Below are positions 24,631 through 35,029 of a stretch of DNA of 42,279 nt, one piece after another. Under the pieces are notes generated by a model. That model did not search any database, had not been told where the DNA came from, and saw nothing but the letters and a program-made list of their open reading frames with translations. Location of the stretch: contig NZ_JAMXRZ010000024.1 in assembly GCF_024124375.1 (NCBI RefSeq), forward strand, positions 1 to 42,279, in the 5' to 3' direction. Position numbers and translations under genes: made by a program. This DNA is from Klenkia sp. PcliD-1-E. Lineage in GTDB: Bacteria > Actinomycetota > Actinomycetes > Mycobacteriales > Geodermatophilaceae. The first letter of the stretch is position 1, and each line of letters starts with the position of its first letter.

Positions 24631-25090
24631 GCTCCGCCCGCGGGCCGGCGGCGGTCCAGCCAGCTCTGCAGGATCACCACGGCGGCCTCCTGGTCGATGA
24701 CCGCGCGCTGCCGCCGGGCGTCGACGCCCCGGGCCCGGAGGGAGCTGGCAGCGGTCACGGTGGAGAGCCTTTCGTCGACGAGACGCACCGGGACGTCCCC
24801 GATCCGCGTGGCCAGTGAACCAGCGTAGGCGCCCGCATCGGCGGCGGAAGCCCCGGACGCACCCGACAGGTGCCTCGGCTCCCCCACCACCACCTCCACC
24901 ACCTCGTGTTCCACCACGAGGGCAGCCAACCGGTCGAGGTCGGAGGCGTCCTTGGCCCGGCGCAGGGTGGTCAGCGGCGAGGCGAGGAAGCCGGTGGCGT
25001 CCGACAGCGCGACACCGACCCGCACGGTGCCGACGTCCACCCCCAGCCGGCGGCCGGGGACCCAGGCCCCGGCGTCGTCCCCGGGGCTGC

Positions 25091-25094
<4 letters not shown>
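24627..25094 (-). CDS. ruvX: Putative Holliday junction resolvase / pre-16S rRNA nuclease RuvX (YqgF)
   Basis: RNase H-fold nuclease implicated in 16S rRNA 5' processing and in resolvase activity. The 155-residue protein has [17 protein letters not shown] (about 15-31, first catalytic Asp), [23 protein letters not shown] (about 105-117) and [16 protein letters not shown] (C-terminal Asp). The start is GTG at 25094, overlapping the alaS stop as GTGA. The order alaS-ruvX-mltG-aroE is conserved in actinobacteria. Confidence 0.94.
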
Positions 25095-27742
<2,648 letters not shown>

Positions 27743-27791
27743 CTCGACTTCGTCCTCGGGTGGGCGGGGAGCCCGGTGGGTGGTGCGGGTG

Positions 27792-28097
27792 TCAGGAATC
27801 GGCGGCGTGCGCGCCGCGTCGGGCCTGCAGGGCGGCCTGGCCGCCCGCGGTGGCCTGCTCGCGGGTGGGCAGCGGCGCGTCGAGGCCGGTGCCCTCGCGC
27901 AGTTCGTCCTCCCGCGAGGCCGCGGCCGCGCGGACGTCGGCGCCGAAGTCGGCGATGGCGTCGCCGAGGTCGCGCAGCCCCTCGGCCAGCTGGCTCGCGA
28001 CCGACTGCGGCGTCAACCGCTCGGCGGCGGCGGAGAGCTTGCGGACGACGAGCACGCCGATGGTGACGCCCATGGCCAGCCAGAACAGCCGGCGCAT
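27792..28097 (-). CDS. Small membrane-anchored protein of unknown function (DUF6167-like)
   Basis: 101 residues with one N-terminal membrane helix (about 3-18, LFWLAMGVTIGVLVV), then an amphipathic Ala-rich helical stretch (SQLAEGLRDLGDAIADFGADVRAAAASREDELREG) and a flexible tail. In position and sequence style it matches the small DUF6167 proteins found between a DUF948 gene and alaS in streptomycetes. The function is not known. The start is ATG at 28097, sharing one base with the stop of the DUF948 gene, so the two are translationally coupled. Confidence 0.75.
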   Translation of the reverse strand: MRRLFWLAMGVTIGVLVVRKLSAAAERLTPQSVASQLAEGLRDLGDAIADFGADVRAAAASREDELREGTGLDAPLPTREQATAGGQAALQARRGAHAADS

Positions 28098-28522
28098 CAG
28101 GCGGCCCGCCGCGCGGCGCGGCGCGCGCGGCGCTCGGCCTTCTGATCACGCTGCGCGGCGGCCAGCGCCTGGCCCTCGCGCTTCTTGCCGACCGCGCTGC
28201 GGACGCCGTAGCTGAAGGCGGCGGCCTTGATCAGCGGGCTGCCGAGGGTGGCGGCGAAGACGCTGGTCAGCGCGGCGACGTTGCTGGAGACGTTCGCGGC
28301 GTTGCCGGTGATGTCGTCGACCCGCTCGAGGTTGGCGTTGACGTGGGTGACCGTGGTGGAGGCCTGGCTGAGGATCGGCTGGCTCTGCTCACGGACCTGG
28401 CGGATGGTCAGCGTGGTCTCGTCGAGGGTGCGGCCGAGCTTGAGCAGCGGCACCGCGAGCAGCACCACCAGCAGCACCAGTGCGGCCGCGGCGATGAGCC
28501 CGGCGATCTCTCCTGCGGACAC
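28097..28522 (-). CDS. DUF948 family membrane protein
   Basis: 141 residues. An N-terminal membrane helix (about 7-28) is followed by a long coiled-coil-like stretch typical of DUF948 (LDETTLTIRQVREQSQPILSQ, VDDITGNAANVSSNVAALTSVF). It ends with a very basic tail rich in Arg and Lys (KAERRARRAARRAA) that may contact nucleic acid or membrane lipid. The function is unknown. The start is GTG at 28522. It sits 99 bases after rarA and is coupled to the next small gene. Confidence 0.85.
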   Translation of the reverse strand: MSAGEIAGLIAAAALVLLVVLLAVPLLKLGRTLDETTLTIRQVREQSQPILSQASTTVTHVNANLERVDDITGNAANVSSNVAALTSVFAATLGSPLIKAAAFSYGVRSAVGKKREGQALAAAQRDQKAERRARRAARRAA

Positions 28523-28621
28523 GTGGTGTCTCCCCTTGCTCGGCTGTGCACGACTGCGGTCCCGGCTGTCTCCAGGTCGGGGGCCACCCTAACTGCGGGG
28601 TCCGACACCGGGCGCCGGCAT

Positions 28622-29953
28622 TCAGCGGCGGCGGCGGACGATGGCGCGCAGCTTGCCCAGCCGGGCCCCGATCGCGGCCTCGGCACCCCGGCCGGTGGGC
28701 CGGTAGTAGTCGCGGCCGACGAGTGCGTCGGGCGGGTACTGCTGGGCCAGCACGCCGTCGGGGTGGTCGTGCGGGTAGGCGTAGCTGGCGCCGTGGCCGA
28801 GCTTCCCCGCCCCGGCGTAGTGCGCATCGCGCAGCCCCGGCGGCACCGGCCCGCCGAGCCCGGCCCGGACGTCGGCCACGGACTCGGAGATGGCGACGGT
28901 GAGGGCGTTGGACTTCGGCGCGGTGGCCAGGTGCGCGGTGGCCTGGGCGAGGGCGAAGTGGCCCTCGGGCATGCCGATGAAGGCCACCGCGTCGGCGGCG
29001 GCGACGGCGACCTGCAGCGCGGTGGGGTCGGCCATCCCGATGTCCTCGCTGGCGCTGATGACCAACCGCCGGGCGATGAACCGGGGGTCCTCGCCGGCCT
29101 CGACCATCCGGGCCAGGTAGTGCAGCGCGGCGTCCACGTCGGACCCCCGGATGCTCTTGATGAGCGCGCTGGCGACGTCGTAGTGCTGGTCGCCGGCCCG
29201 GTCGTAGCGGACGGCGGCCTGGGCGACCGCGGTCTCCAGGGTGGCCAGGTCGAGCGTGCCGGTGCCCGCAGCGGCAGCAGCCCCGGCGCCGGACTCCAGG
29301 GCGGTGAGCGCCTTGCGGGCGTCGCCGCCGGCCACCCGCACCAGGTGCTCCTCCGCCTCCTCGGTGAGCGTGACGGCGCCGGCCAGCCCGCGCTCGGACG
29401 TCAGCGCCCGGTGCAGCACGGCGCGCACGTCGCCGTCCGAGAGCGACTGCAGGGCGAGCACCAGCGAGCGGGACAGCAGGGGCGAGACCACCGAGAAGAA
29501 CGGGTTCTCGGTGGTGGCCGCGACGAGGCTGACCACCCGGTCCTCGACGGCCGACAGCAGGGAGTCCTGCTGGGTCTTGGAGAACCGGTGCACCTCGTCG
29601 ATGAACAGCACGGTGCGGCGGTTGCCGTGCACCAGCTCGGACTTCGCCCCCGCGATGACCGCACGGACCTCCTTGACCCCGGCGTCCAGGGCCGACAGCT
29701 GCACGAACTTGCGCTTGGTGGCCAGCGAGATGACGTGCGCGAGGGTGGTCTTGCCGGTGCCGGGCGGGCCGTAGAGCACCAGCGACATGGGCTCGTCGCC
29801 CTCGACGAGGCGGCGCAGCGGGGCGCGGGGGCCGAGCAGGTGCTGCTGGCCGACCACCTCGTCGAGGGCGCGCGGGCGCATCCGCACGGCGAGGGGGGCA
29901 CCGGGGTCGACGCCGGGGTCCGCGGTCGGCTCCGGGTCGAACAGGGTGCTCAC
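28622..29953 (-). CDS. rarA: Replication-associated recombination protein A (RarA/MgsA AAA+ ATPase)
   Basis: A clamp-loader-like ATPase acting at stalled forks. The 443-residue protein has [12 protein letters not shown] (Walker A, about 61-72), [16 protein letters not shown] (Walker B, about 115-130), [11 protein letters not shown] (sensor 1), and the C-terminal MgsA domain ([42 protein letters not shown]). The chosen start is GTG at 29953. The open frame upstream is antisense to the divergent aldo/keto reductase and is not part of it. No strong ribosome site is seen, so it could be leaderless. Confidence 0.96.
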   Translation of the reverse strand: MSTLFDPEPTADPGVDPGAPLAVRMRPRALDEVVGQQHLLGPRAPLRRLVEGDEPMSLVLYGPPGTGKTTLAHVISLATKRKFVQLSALDAGVKEVRAVIAGAKSELVHGNRRTVLFIDEVHRFSKTQQDSLLSAVEDRVVSLVAATTENPFFSVVSPLLSRSLVLALQSLSDGDVRAVLHRALTSERGLAGAVTLTEEAEEHLVRVAGGDARKALTALESGAGAAAAAGTGTLDLATLETAVAQAAVRYDRAGDQHYDVASALIKSIRGSDVDAALHYLARMVEAGEDPRFIARRLVISASEDIGMADPTALQVAVAAADAVAFIGMPEGHFALAQATAHLATAPKSNALTVAISESVADVRAGLGGPVPPGLRDAHYAGAGKLGHGASYAYPHDHPDGVLAQQYPPDALVGRDYYRPTGRGAEAAIGARLGKLRAIVRRRR

Positions 29954-30019
29954 GCGTACGACGCTACCGCCGGGGGCAGACAGTCCCCCGACGATCCGGA
30001 TCGAGGAGAGGACCCCTCC

Positions 30020-30892
30020 GTGCAGCACCGCACCATCGGCAACGACACCGTCGGCCGGGTGACCGTCTCGGCCATCGGCCTGGGCGCCATGCCCCTGTCC
30101 GTGGGCGACCGGCCCTCGCCCGAGGACGCCGAGCGGACCGTGCACGCCGCGCTGGACGCCGGCGTGACCCTCATCGACACCGCCGACGCCTACTGCCTCG
30201 ACGAGTCCGAGGTCGGCCACAACGAGCGCACGGTCGCCGCGGCGATCCGCTCCTGGGGCGGGTCGGACGACGTCCTGGTGGCCACGAAGGGCGGGCACAC
30301 CCGCGAGGGCAGCGAATGGGCCCTGGACGGCAGCCCCGAGTACCTGCGCCGGGCCTGCGAGGCCTCGCTGCGGGCGCTGGGCACCGACGCAATCGGCCTC
30401 TACCAGTTCCACCGGCCCGACCCGGAGACCCCCTGGGAGGAGTCGATGGGCGGGATGAAGGAGCTGCACGACGCCGGCAAGGTGCGGATGGTCGGCATCT
30501 CCAACGCCGACGTCGGCCAGATCGACGCCGCCCGGGCGATCCTGGGCGACGCCCTGGTGAGCGTGCAGAACCAGTTCTCCCCCGGCTTCCGGTCCTCGGC
30601 CGACGAGCTCGCGCACTGCGCGGCCACCGGTCTGGCCTGGCTGCCGTGGAGCCCGTTCGGCGGGATGGGCGGGGCGGGCTCGCTGGCCTCGACGGCGGCG
30701 GAGTTCGCCGCGGTGGCCGGCGAGCTGGGCGTGTCGGTCTACAAGGTGACGCTGGCCTGGCACCTCGCCCAGGCCGACGTCGTCATCCCGATCCCGGGCG
30801 CCAGCAAGCCGCGCTCCATCCAGGACAGCGCGGCAGCCACCCACGTCCAGCTGAGCCCCGAGCAACTCGCGAGGCTCAACACCGCCACCTGA
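30020..30892 (+). CDS. Aldo/keto reductase
   Basis: NADPH-dependent carbonyl reductase family; the substrate is unknown. The 290-residue protein has the catalytic set Asp/Tyr in [14 protein letters not shown] (about 51-64), Lys in [14 protein letters not shown] and His in [12 protein letters not shown]. The C-terminal [19 protein letters not shown] is the NADPH phosphate-binding region. The start is GTG at 30020 with GAGGAGAGG about 8 bases upstream. It is divergent from rarA across 66 bases. Directly after its stop come a C-run tract and the first 73-nt palindrome. Confidence 0.93.
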   Translation: MQHRTIGNDTVGRVTVSAIGLGAMPLSVGDRPSPEDAERTVHAALDAGVTLIDTADAYCLDESEVGHNERTVAAAIRSWGGSDDVLVATKGGHTREGSEWALDGSPEYLRRACEASLRALGTDAIGLYQFHRPDPETPWEESMGGMKELHDAGKVRMVGISNADVGQIDAARAILGDALVSVQNQFSPGFRSSADELAHCAATGLAWLPWSPFGGMGGAGSLASTAAEFAAVAGELGVSVYKVTLAWHLAQADVVIPIPGASKPRSIQDSAAATHVQLSPEQLARLNTAT

Positions 30893-30916
30893 CCCCTGCC
30901 CCACCCCACCCCACCC
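30893..30916. other. Minus-strand G-quadruplex-type tract after the aldo/keto reductase
   Basis: Five C-runs (30893-30896, 30899-30902, 30904-30907, 30909-30912, 30914-30916) are separated by 1-2 bases. On the minus strand this reads as G3-T-G4-T-G4-T-G4-CA-G4, a textbook G-quadruplex motif with 1-2 base loops. It begins immediately after the stop codon and ends 5 bases before palindrome copy 1. Confidence 0.7.
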
Positions 30917-30921
30917 ATGCA

Positions 30922-30994
30922 GTTGATCATCGCCATCGGCAGGTGGGACGCGCTGATTCCCGGCCTGTCCCACCTGCACCTGGCGATGATCAAC
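30922..30994. repeat. 73-nt dispersed palindromic element, copy 1
   Basis: Outer arms 30922-30935 and 30981-30994 are a perfect 14-bp inverted repeat starting GTTGATCATCG. Inner arms 30940-30949 and 30967-30976 are a perfect 10-bp repeat (CAGGTGGGAC/GTCCCACCTG). They are separated from the outer arms by 4-base internal loops and enclose a 17-base apex. It lies between the aldo/keto reductase and the nuclease-like gene, in intergenic DNA. It has the same length and ends as copies 2 and 3. Confidence 0.9.
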
Positions 30995-31115
30995 GCGGGG
31001 TGGACGGCTAGCAGACCTGCGCGCGAGCCGCTGGCGGGCGTCCACACCCGCTGGCCCTGTCCACAGATGGGGCGGACGGCGGCCGTGCGCCCGCTCCTGG
31101 CGGCACGGTCGAGGG
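30995..31115. other. Upstream region of the nuclease-like gene
   Basis: 121 bases between palindrome copy 1 and the next gene. It holds CTGTCCACAG at 31057-31066, one base away from the actinobacterial DnaA-box form TTGTCCACA. It also has a partial inverted relation between GTGGACGG (30999) and CGTCCACAC (31039). No clear -10 is seen. Confidence 0.4.
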
Positions 31116-31991
31116 GTGCAGCCACCCCACGTCGTCACCGCCGCGCAGGCCACCGCCCTCGGCGCCGGCCGCGGTCGGCGGCAGGGCGCCGACTGGCTGC
31201 ACCTGGCACACGACCGTTGGGTCCAGCTGCCCGACGCGGTCGACGCCCGCGAACGCCTCGCGCTGCTGGCCCAGGGCCTGCCGCCCGACGCCGCCTACAG
31301 CCACCTCGCCGCCGCACACCTGCTCGGGGCGCACGTCGACCTGCCGGCCCGACCGACGATCGCGCTCACCCCGCGCCGGGTGCTACCGCAGCGCGCCGAG
31401 GTCGTCACCCGCACCCGCTCGCTCGCCGCCGACGACGTGGTGGTCGTCGACGGCCTGCGCGTGACCAGCGGCGCCCAGACCTTCCTCGACTGCGCCGCGG
31501 CGATGTCGGCCGACGAGCTGTGCGCGGTGGGCGATGCACTGCTCCGGGCCGGCACCCTGGACCCCGCGGAACTGGCGGCACGGCTGACCCGCGCGGGCCG
31601 CACGCGAGGCGTCGTCCGGGCCCGTGCGGTCGCCCCCCACCTGGACGGCCGGGCGATGTCGCGCCCAGAGAGCCAGGTGCGGTGGTGGCTCATCGACAGC
31701 GACCTGCCCCCGGTCGAGCTGCAGGTGCCGGTCCGCGACGCGAGGGGCGAGGTGGTCGCCCACGGCGACCTCGGCTGGGAGGCGTGGAAGGTGCTGGGCG
31801 AGTACGAGGGCCGCCACCATGCCGAGGCCGACCAGTTCGACAGCGACATCGACCGCTACTCGCTGATGGCCGCCGACGGCTGGCTGGTGCTGCGCTTCGC
31901 CAACCGCCACCGCAACCGGCGAACGGTGGTCGACCGCTGCCGCCGCGCCCTGGTCAGCCGCGGCTGGCAGCCCCCGCCCCGCCCCCGTTGA
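31116..31991 (+). CDS. AbiEi-like N-domain plus Vsr/DUF559-like nuclease-fold protein
   Basis: 291 residues, specific function unknown. The N-terminal part (about 1-75) is helical and resembles the AbiEi-type helix-turn-helix of many actinobacterial proteins ([25 protein letters not shown]). The C-terminal part (about 185-285) fits the Vsr/DUF559 restriction-endonuclease-like fold. It has a Glu in PESQVRWWL, an Asp in [20 protein letters not shown], then [20 protein letters not shown]. The start is GTG at 31116; the GAGG upstream is too close to be a good ribosome site. It is flanked by palindrome copies 1 and 2, and its stop codon lies inside copy 2. It could be a repair, defence or element-mobilising nuclease. 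Confidence 0.8.
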   Translation: MQPPHVVTAAQATALGAGRGRRQGADWLHLAHDRWVQLPDAVDARERLALLAQGLPPDAAYSHLAAAHLLGAHVDLPARPTIALTPRRVLPQRAEVVTRTRSLAADDVVVVDGLRVTSGAQTFLDCAAAMSADELCAVGDALLRAGTLDPAELAARLTRAGRTRGVVRARAVAPHLDGRAMSRPESQVRWWLIDSDLPPVELQVPVRDARGEVVAHGDLGWEAWKVLGEYEGRHHAEADQFDSDIDRYSLMAADGWLVLRFANRHRNRRTVVDRCRRALVSRGWQPPPRPR

Positions 31992-32059
31992 TCACCGCCA
32001 TCCGCGGGTGGGACGCGCCGGGGTGCGGCGTGTCCGGCCTGCAGCGGACGATGATCAAC
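31987..32059. repeat. 73-nt dispersed palindromic element, copy 2
   Basis: Begins GTTGATCACCG and ends CGATGATCAAC. The outer arms pair for 8 bp and then with mismatches. An inner stem pairs GGACGCGCC with GGCGTGTCC (one G-U in RNA). The TGA stop of the nuclease-like gene (31989-31991) is part of the GTTGATCA end. The element fills the gap between two convergent genes (stops at 31991 and 32085). A run of three C-blocks (31971-31986) lies directly to its left. Confidence 0.88.
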
Positions 32060-32084
32060 TGCGGGAGGCGCACGGACGAAGGGC

Positions 32085-33170
32085 TCAGGCGAGGACGTCG
32101 TCCAGCGCGGCCAGCACCAGGGCGACGGTGTCGGGGCGGGCGTTGTGGCCCATCATCCCGATCCGCCACACGGTCGCGGCGAACTCGCCCACCCCGCCGC
32201 CGATCTCGATGGAGTACTCCTCCAGCAACCGCTTGCGCACGCCCGCGGAGTCCACGCCGTCGGGCACCCAGACCGTGGTCAGCTCGGGCAGCCGGTGGCC
32301 CTCAGCGGCGAACAAGCGCATGCCGCGCTCGACCAGACCGGCCTGCAGCGCCCCGCCGGCGGCGGCGTGCCGGGCGTGCACGGCGGGCAGGCCCTCCTCC
32401 AGCACCCGGCCCAGGCCCGCGTGCAGCGAGACGACCATGCCGGTGGGCGCGGTGTGGTGGTAGGTCCGCCCGCCCGAGCCCGCGGCCTCGCCGGCGTACC
32501 CGCCGAGCATGCCGAGGTCGAGGTACCAGGACTGCGGCTTGGTGATCCGCCGCTCCCAGGCCCGGTCGGAGATCGTGAACGGCGCCAGGCCGGGGGCGAC
32601 GCCGAGGCACTTCTGCGAGCCGGAGTAGGCGATGTCCACGCCCCACGCGTCCAGCTCGACCGGGATCCCGCCGAGGGAGGTCACGCAGTCGGCGATGAGC
32701 AGCGCGTCGCCCTTGCCGGCGCCGAGCGCCGCCATGTCGGACTCCACGCCGGTGGAGGTCTCGGCGTGCACGGCGGCGATGACCTTGGGCGAGGGGTGCG
32801 CGGCGAGCACGCGCTCGGCGTCGACCGGCTGGCCCCACTCGTGCTCGACGGCGACCACCTCGGCGCCGGTGCGCGAGGCGACGTCGACCATCCGCTGGCC
32901 GAACAGCCCGTTGACGGCGACCACGGCGACGTCGCCGGGCCCCACGGTGTTGACGAAGGCGGCCTCCATGCCAGCCGACCCGGTGGCCGACAGCGGCAGG
33001 GTGCGCCGGTTCACGGTGCCGAACACGGTGCGCAGCCGGTCCGAGGTCTCGTCGAGCACCTGGAGGAACAGCGGGTCGAGGTGGCCCAGCAGCGGCTGCC
33101 CGAGGGCGACGGTGGCCTCCGGGTAGGGGTTGCAGGGACCGGGACCGAGCAGGGTGCGGGCGCGCAGCAT
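32085..33170 (-). CDS. Class V aminotransferase (alanine/serine-glyoxylate aminotransferase-like)
   Basis: PLP enzyme transferring amino groups, with glyoxylate as the likely acceptor. The 361-residue protein opens MLRARTLLGPGPCNPYPEA, characteristic of this family. It has ATGSAGMEAA, VIAAVHAETSTGVESD, DCVTSLGG (PLP-binding Asp region) and GSQKCLGVAPGLAPFTIS with the PLP Lys. The start is ATG at 33170. A GTG three codons earlier (33179) is possible, and neither has a clear ribosome site. A longer open frame to 33245 runs through palindrome copy 3 and is unlikely to be translated. The gene is bracketed by palindrome copies 2 and 3. Confidence 0.9.
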   Translation of the reverse strand: MLRARTLLGPGPCNPYPEATVALGQPLLGHLDPLFLQVLDETSDRLRTVFGTVNRRTLPLSATGSAGMEAAFVNTVGPGDVAVVAVNGLFGQRMVDVASRTGAEVVAVEHEWGQPVDAERVLAAHPSPKVIAAVHAETSTGVESDMAALGAGKGDALLIADCVTSLGGIPVELDAWGVDIAYSGSQKCLGVAPGLAPFTISDRAWERRITKPQSWYLDLGMLGGYAGEAAGSGGRTYHHTAPTGMVVSLHAGLGRVLEEGLPAVHARHAAAGGALQAGLVERGMRLFAAEGHRLPELTTVWVPDGVDSAGVRKRLLEEYSIEIGGGVGEFAATVWRIGMMGHNARPDTVALVLAALDDVLA

Positions 33171-33183
33171 GTGCCGCACGTTA

Positions 33184-33206
33184 CCCAGCACCCCAGCACC
33201 CCAGCC
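33184..33206. repeat. Short C-rich tandem repeat upstream of the aminotransferase
   Basis: A 9-base unit, CCCCAGCAC, is repeated about two and a half times, giving C-runs of 3, 4, 4 and 2. On the minus strand these are G-runs that might form a weak quadruplex. It lies between the aminotransferase start and palindrome copy 3, 4 bases from the element. Confidence 0.6.
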
Positions 33207-33209
33207 ACT

Positions 33210-33282
33210 GTTGATCATCGTCATCCGCAGGCCGGGCACGCCCACGGGGGCGTGTCCTCAGCTGCGGATGACGATGATCAAC
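33210..33282. repeat. 73-nt dispersed palindromic element, copy 3
   Basis: The most symmetric copy. Arms 33210-33230 and 33262-33282 are a perfect 21-bp inverted repeat beginning GTTGATCATCGTCATCCGC. An inner stem pairs GGGCACGCCC with GGGCGTGTCC (one mismatch, G-U in one strand). It lies between the aspS 3' end and the aminotransferase 5' end. Its last base (33282) is the third base of the aspS stop codon on the minus strand. Confidence 0.92.
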
Positions 33283-35012
33283 TACGGGTGAGTCTCCGGC
33301 GTCGCGTCGATGCCGGCTTCCTTGCGCTGGGCGGCGCTGATCGGGGTGGGGGCGCCGGTGAGCGGGTCGTAGCCGGCCCCGGTCTTGGGGAAGGCGATGA
33401 CCTCGCGGATGGACTCCACCCCGGCCAGCAGCGCGACCAGGCGGTCCCAGCCCAGCGCGGCGCCGGCGTGCGGCGGCGGGCCGTAGGCGAAGGCCTCCAG
33501 GAAGAAGCCGAACCGGTCCCGGGCCTCCTCGGTGGACATGCCGAGGGTCTCGAACACCCGCTCCTGCAGCGCCGCGTCGTGGATGCGGACCGAGCCGGAC
33601 ATGCACTCGTTGCCGTTGATCACCAGGTCGTAGGCGTCGGACAGCGCCGCGCCCTTGTCCTCGGCGAACCGCTCCCGCCACTCGGGGGTCGGCGAGGTGA
33701 AGGGGTGGTGCATGAAGGTCCACCCGCCGTCCTCGGTCTCCTCGAACATCGGGAAGTCCACGACGAACAGGAACGCCCACGAGCCCTCGGGGACCAGCTC
33801 CAGCCGCTTGGCGATCTCGTTGCGCGCCGCGCCGAGCAGCTCCTGGGCCGGCCGGCGGGGGCCGGCGGCGAAGAAGATGCAGTCGCCCGGCTGCGCGCCG
33901 ACGGCGGCGACCAGGCCCGCGCGCTCGGTGTCGGAGATGTTCTTGGTGACCGGGCCGCCGAGCGTGCCGTCCTCGGCGACGGTGACGTAGGCCAGTCCCT
34001 TGTGGCCGCGGGAGCGGGCCCAGTCCTGCCAGGCGTCGAAGGTGCGCCGGGGCTGCGAGCCGCCGCCGGGCATCACGACAGCGCCGACGTAGGCCGCCTG
34101 GAACACCCGGAACGGGGTCTCGGCGAAGAAGTCGGTCAGCTCGGTCAGCTCGACCCCGAAGCGGGTGTCGGGCTTGTCGGAGCCGAACCGGTCCATCGCC
34201 TCGCGGTAGGTCATCCGCGGGATCTCGCCCACCTCGTGGTCGGCCAGCTCGCGCCAGAGCGCGGTGACCACGGCCGAGGCGACGTCGAGCACGTCGTCCC
34301 GGTCGACGAAGCTCATCTCGAAGTCCAGCTGGGTGAACTCCGGCTGCCGGTCGGCGCGGAAGTCCTCGTCCCGGAAGCAGCGGGCGATCTGGTAGTACCG
34401 CTCCAGCCCGCCGATCATCAGGAGCTGCTTGAACAGCTGCGGGGACTGCGGCAGGGCGTACCAGGAGCCGGGCTGCAGCCGGACCGGGACGACGAAGTCG
34501 CGGGCGCCCTCGGGGGTGGAGCGGGTCAGCGACGGGGTCTCGACCTCGGTGAAGCCGAGGCCCGCCATGACGCCGCGGGCGACCCGGTTGACCTCGCTGC
34601 GCAGCTTCATCACCGAGGCCGGGCCCTGACGGCGCAGGTCGAGGTAGCGGTGGGCGTAGCGGACGTCGTCCCCGGCGGCCTGCGCGGTCTCGATCGGGAA
34701 GGGCAGCGGGGCCGACGCCGAGAGCACCTGCAGCGTCGAGGCGACGACCTCGATCTCGCCCGAGGGCAGCTCGGGGTTCTCGTTGCCCTCGGGCCGGCGC
34801 TGCACCTCACCGGTGACGAGCACGCAGAACTCGTTGCGCAGCGCGTGCGCCTCCTCCTCGCGGACGACGACCTGGGCGTAGCCCGAGCCGTCGCGGACGT
34901 CGAGGAAGACCACCCCGCCGTGGTCGCGACGGCGGGCGATCCAGCCGGCGAGGGTGACGGTGGTTCCGGCGTCGGACGCCCGGAGGGTGCCGGCGTCGTG
35001 GGTGCGCAACAA
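33282..35012 (-). CDS. aspS: Aspartyl-tRNA synthetase
   Basis: Charges tRNA-Asp, and in many actinobacteria also tRNA-Asn before GatCAB amidation. The 576-residue protein has the N-terminal OB anticodon domain ([23 protein letters not shown]) and the class II core with YDLVING-like insertions. It also has [24 protein letters not shown] (motif 2) and [13 protein letters not shown] (motif 3). The start is TTG at 35012, followed by a second TTG codon. A GAGAGG ribosome site 7 bases upstream supports it. The TAG stop touches palindrome copy 3. The second aldo/keto reductase lies 17 bases upstream. Confidence 0.96.
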   Translation of the reverse strand: MLRTHDAGTLRASDAGTTVTLAGWIARRRDHGGVVFLDVRDGSGYAQVVVREEEAHALRNEFCVLVTGEVQRRPEGNENPELPSGEIEVVASTLQVLSASAPLPFPIETAQAAGDDVRYAHRYLDLRRQGPASVMKLRSEVNRVARGVMAGLGFTEVETPSLTRSTPEGARDFVVPVRLQPGSWYALPQSPQLFKQLLMIGGLERYYQIARCFRDEDFRADRQPEFTQLDFEMSFVDRDDVLDVASAVVTALWRELADHEVGEIPRMTYREAMDRFGSDKPDTRFGVELTELTDFFAETPFRVFQAAYVGAVVMPGGGSQPRRTFDAWQDWARSRGHKGLAYVTVAEDGTLGGPVTKNISDTERAGLVAAVGAQPGDCIFFAAGPRRPAQELLGAARNEIAKRLELVPEGSWAFLFVVDFPMFEETEDGGWTFMHHPFTSPTPEWRERFAEDKGAALSDAYDLVINGNECMSGSVRIHDAALQERVFETLGMSTEEARDRFGFFLEAFAYGPPPHAGAALGWDRLVALLAGVESIREVIAFPKTGAGYDPLTGAPTPISAAQRKEAGIDATPETHP

Positions 35013-35029
35013 GGAAGTGCCTCTCAGGG

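Noticed and set aside
30922-30994. CRISPR or attachment-site explanation for the palindromes
   Set aside because: Copies are spaced about 1 kb apart with genes between them and no spacers. No integrase or tRNA gene is nearby.
28622-31153. RarA extended upstream over the divergent aldo/keto reductase
   Set aside because: The upstream part is antisense to a clear gene. Normal RarA length is reached from the GTG at 29953.
32085-33245. Longer aminotransferase start within palindrome copy 3
   Set aside because: The extra residues come from the palindrome and the C-rich repeat and have no family similarity. The family opening begins at 33170-33179.
30893-33282. Insertion-sequence remnant
   Set aside because: No transposase-like reading frame with a DDE or tyrosine recombinase signature and no target duplications were visible. 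The only candidate enzyme is the Vsr/DUF559-like protein.
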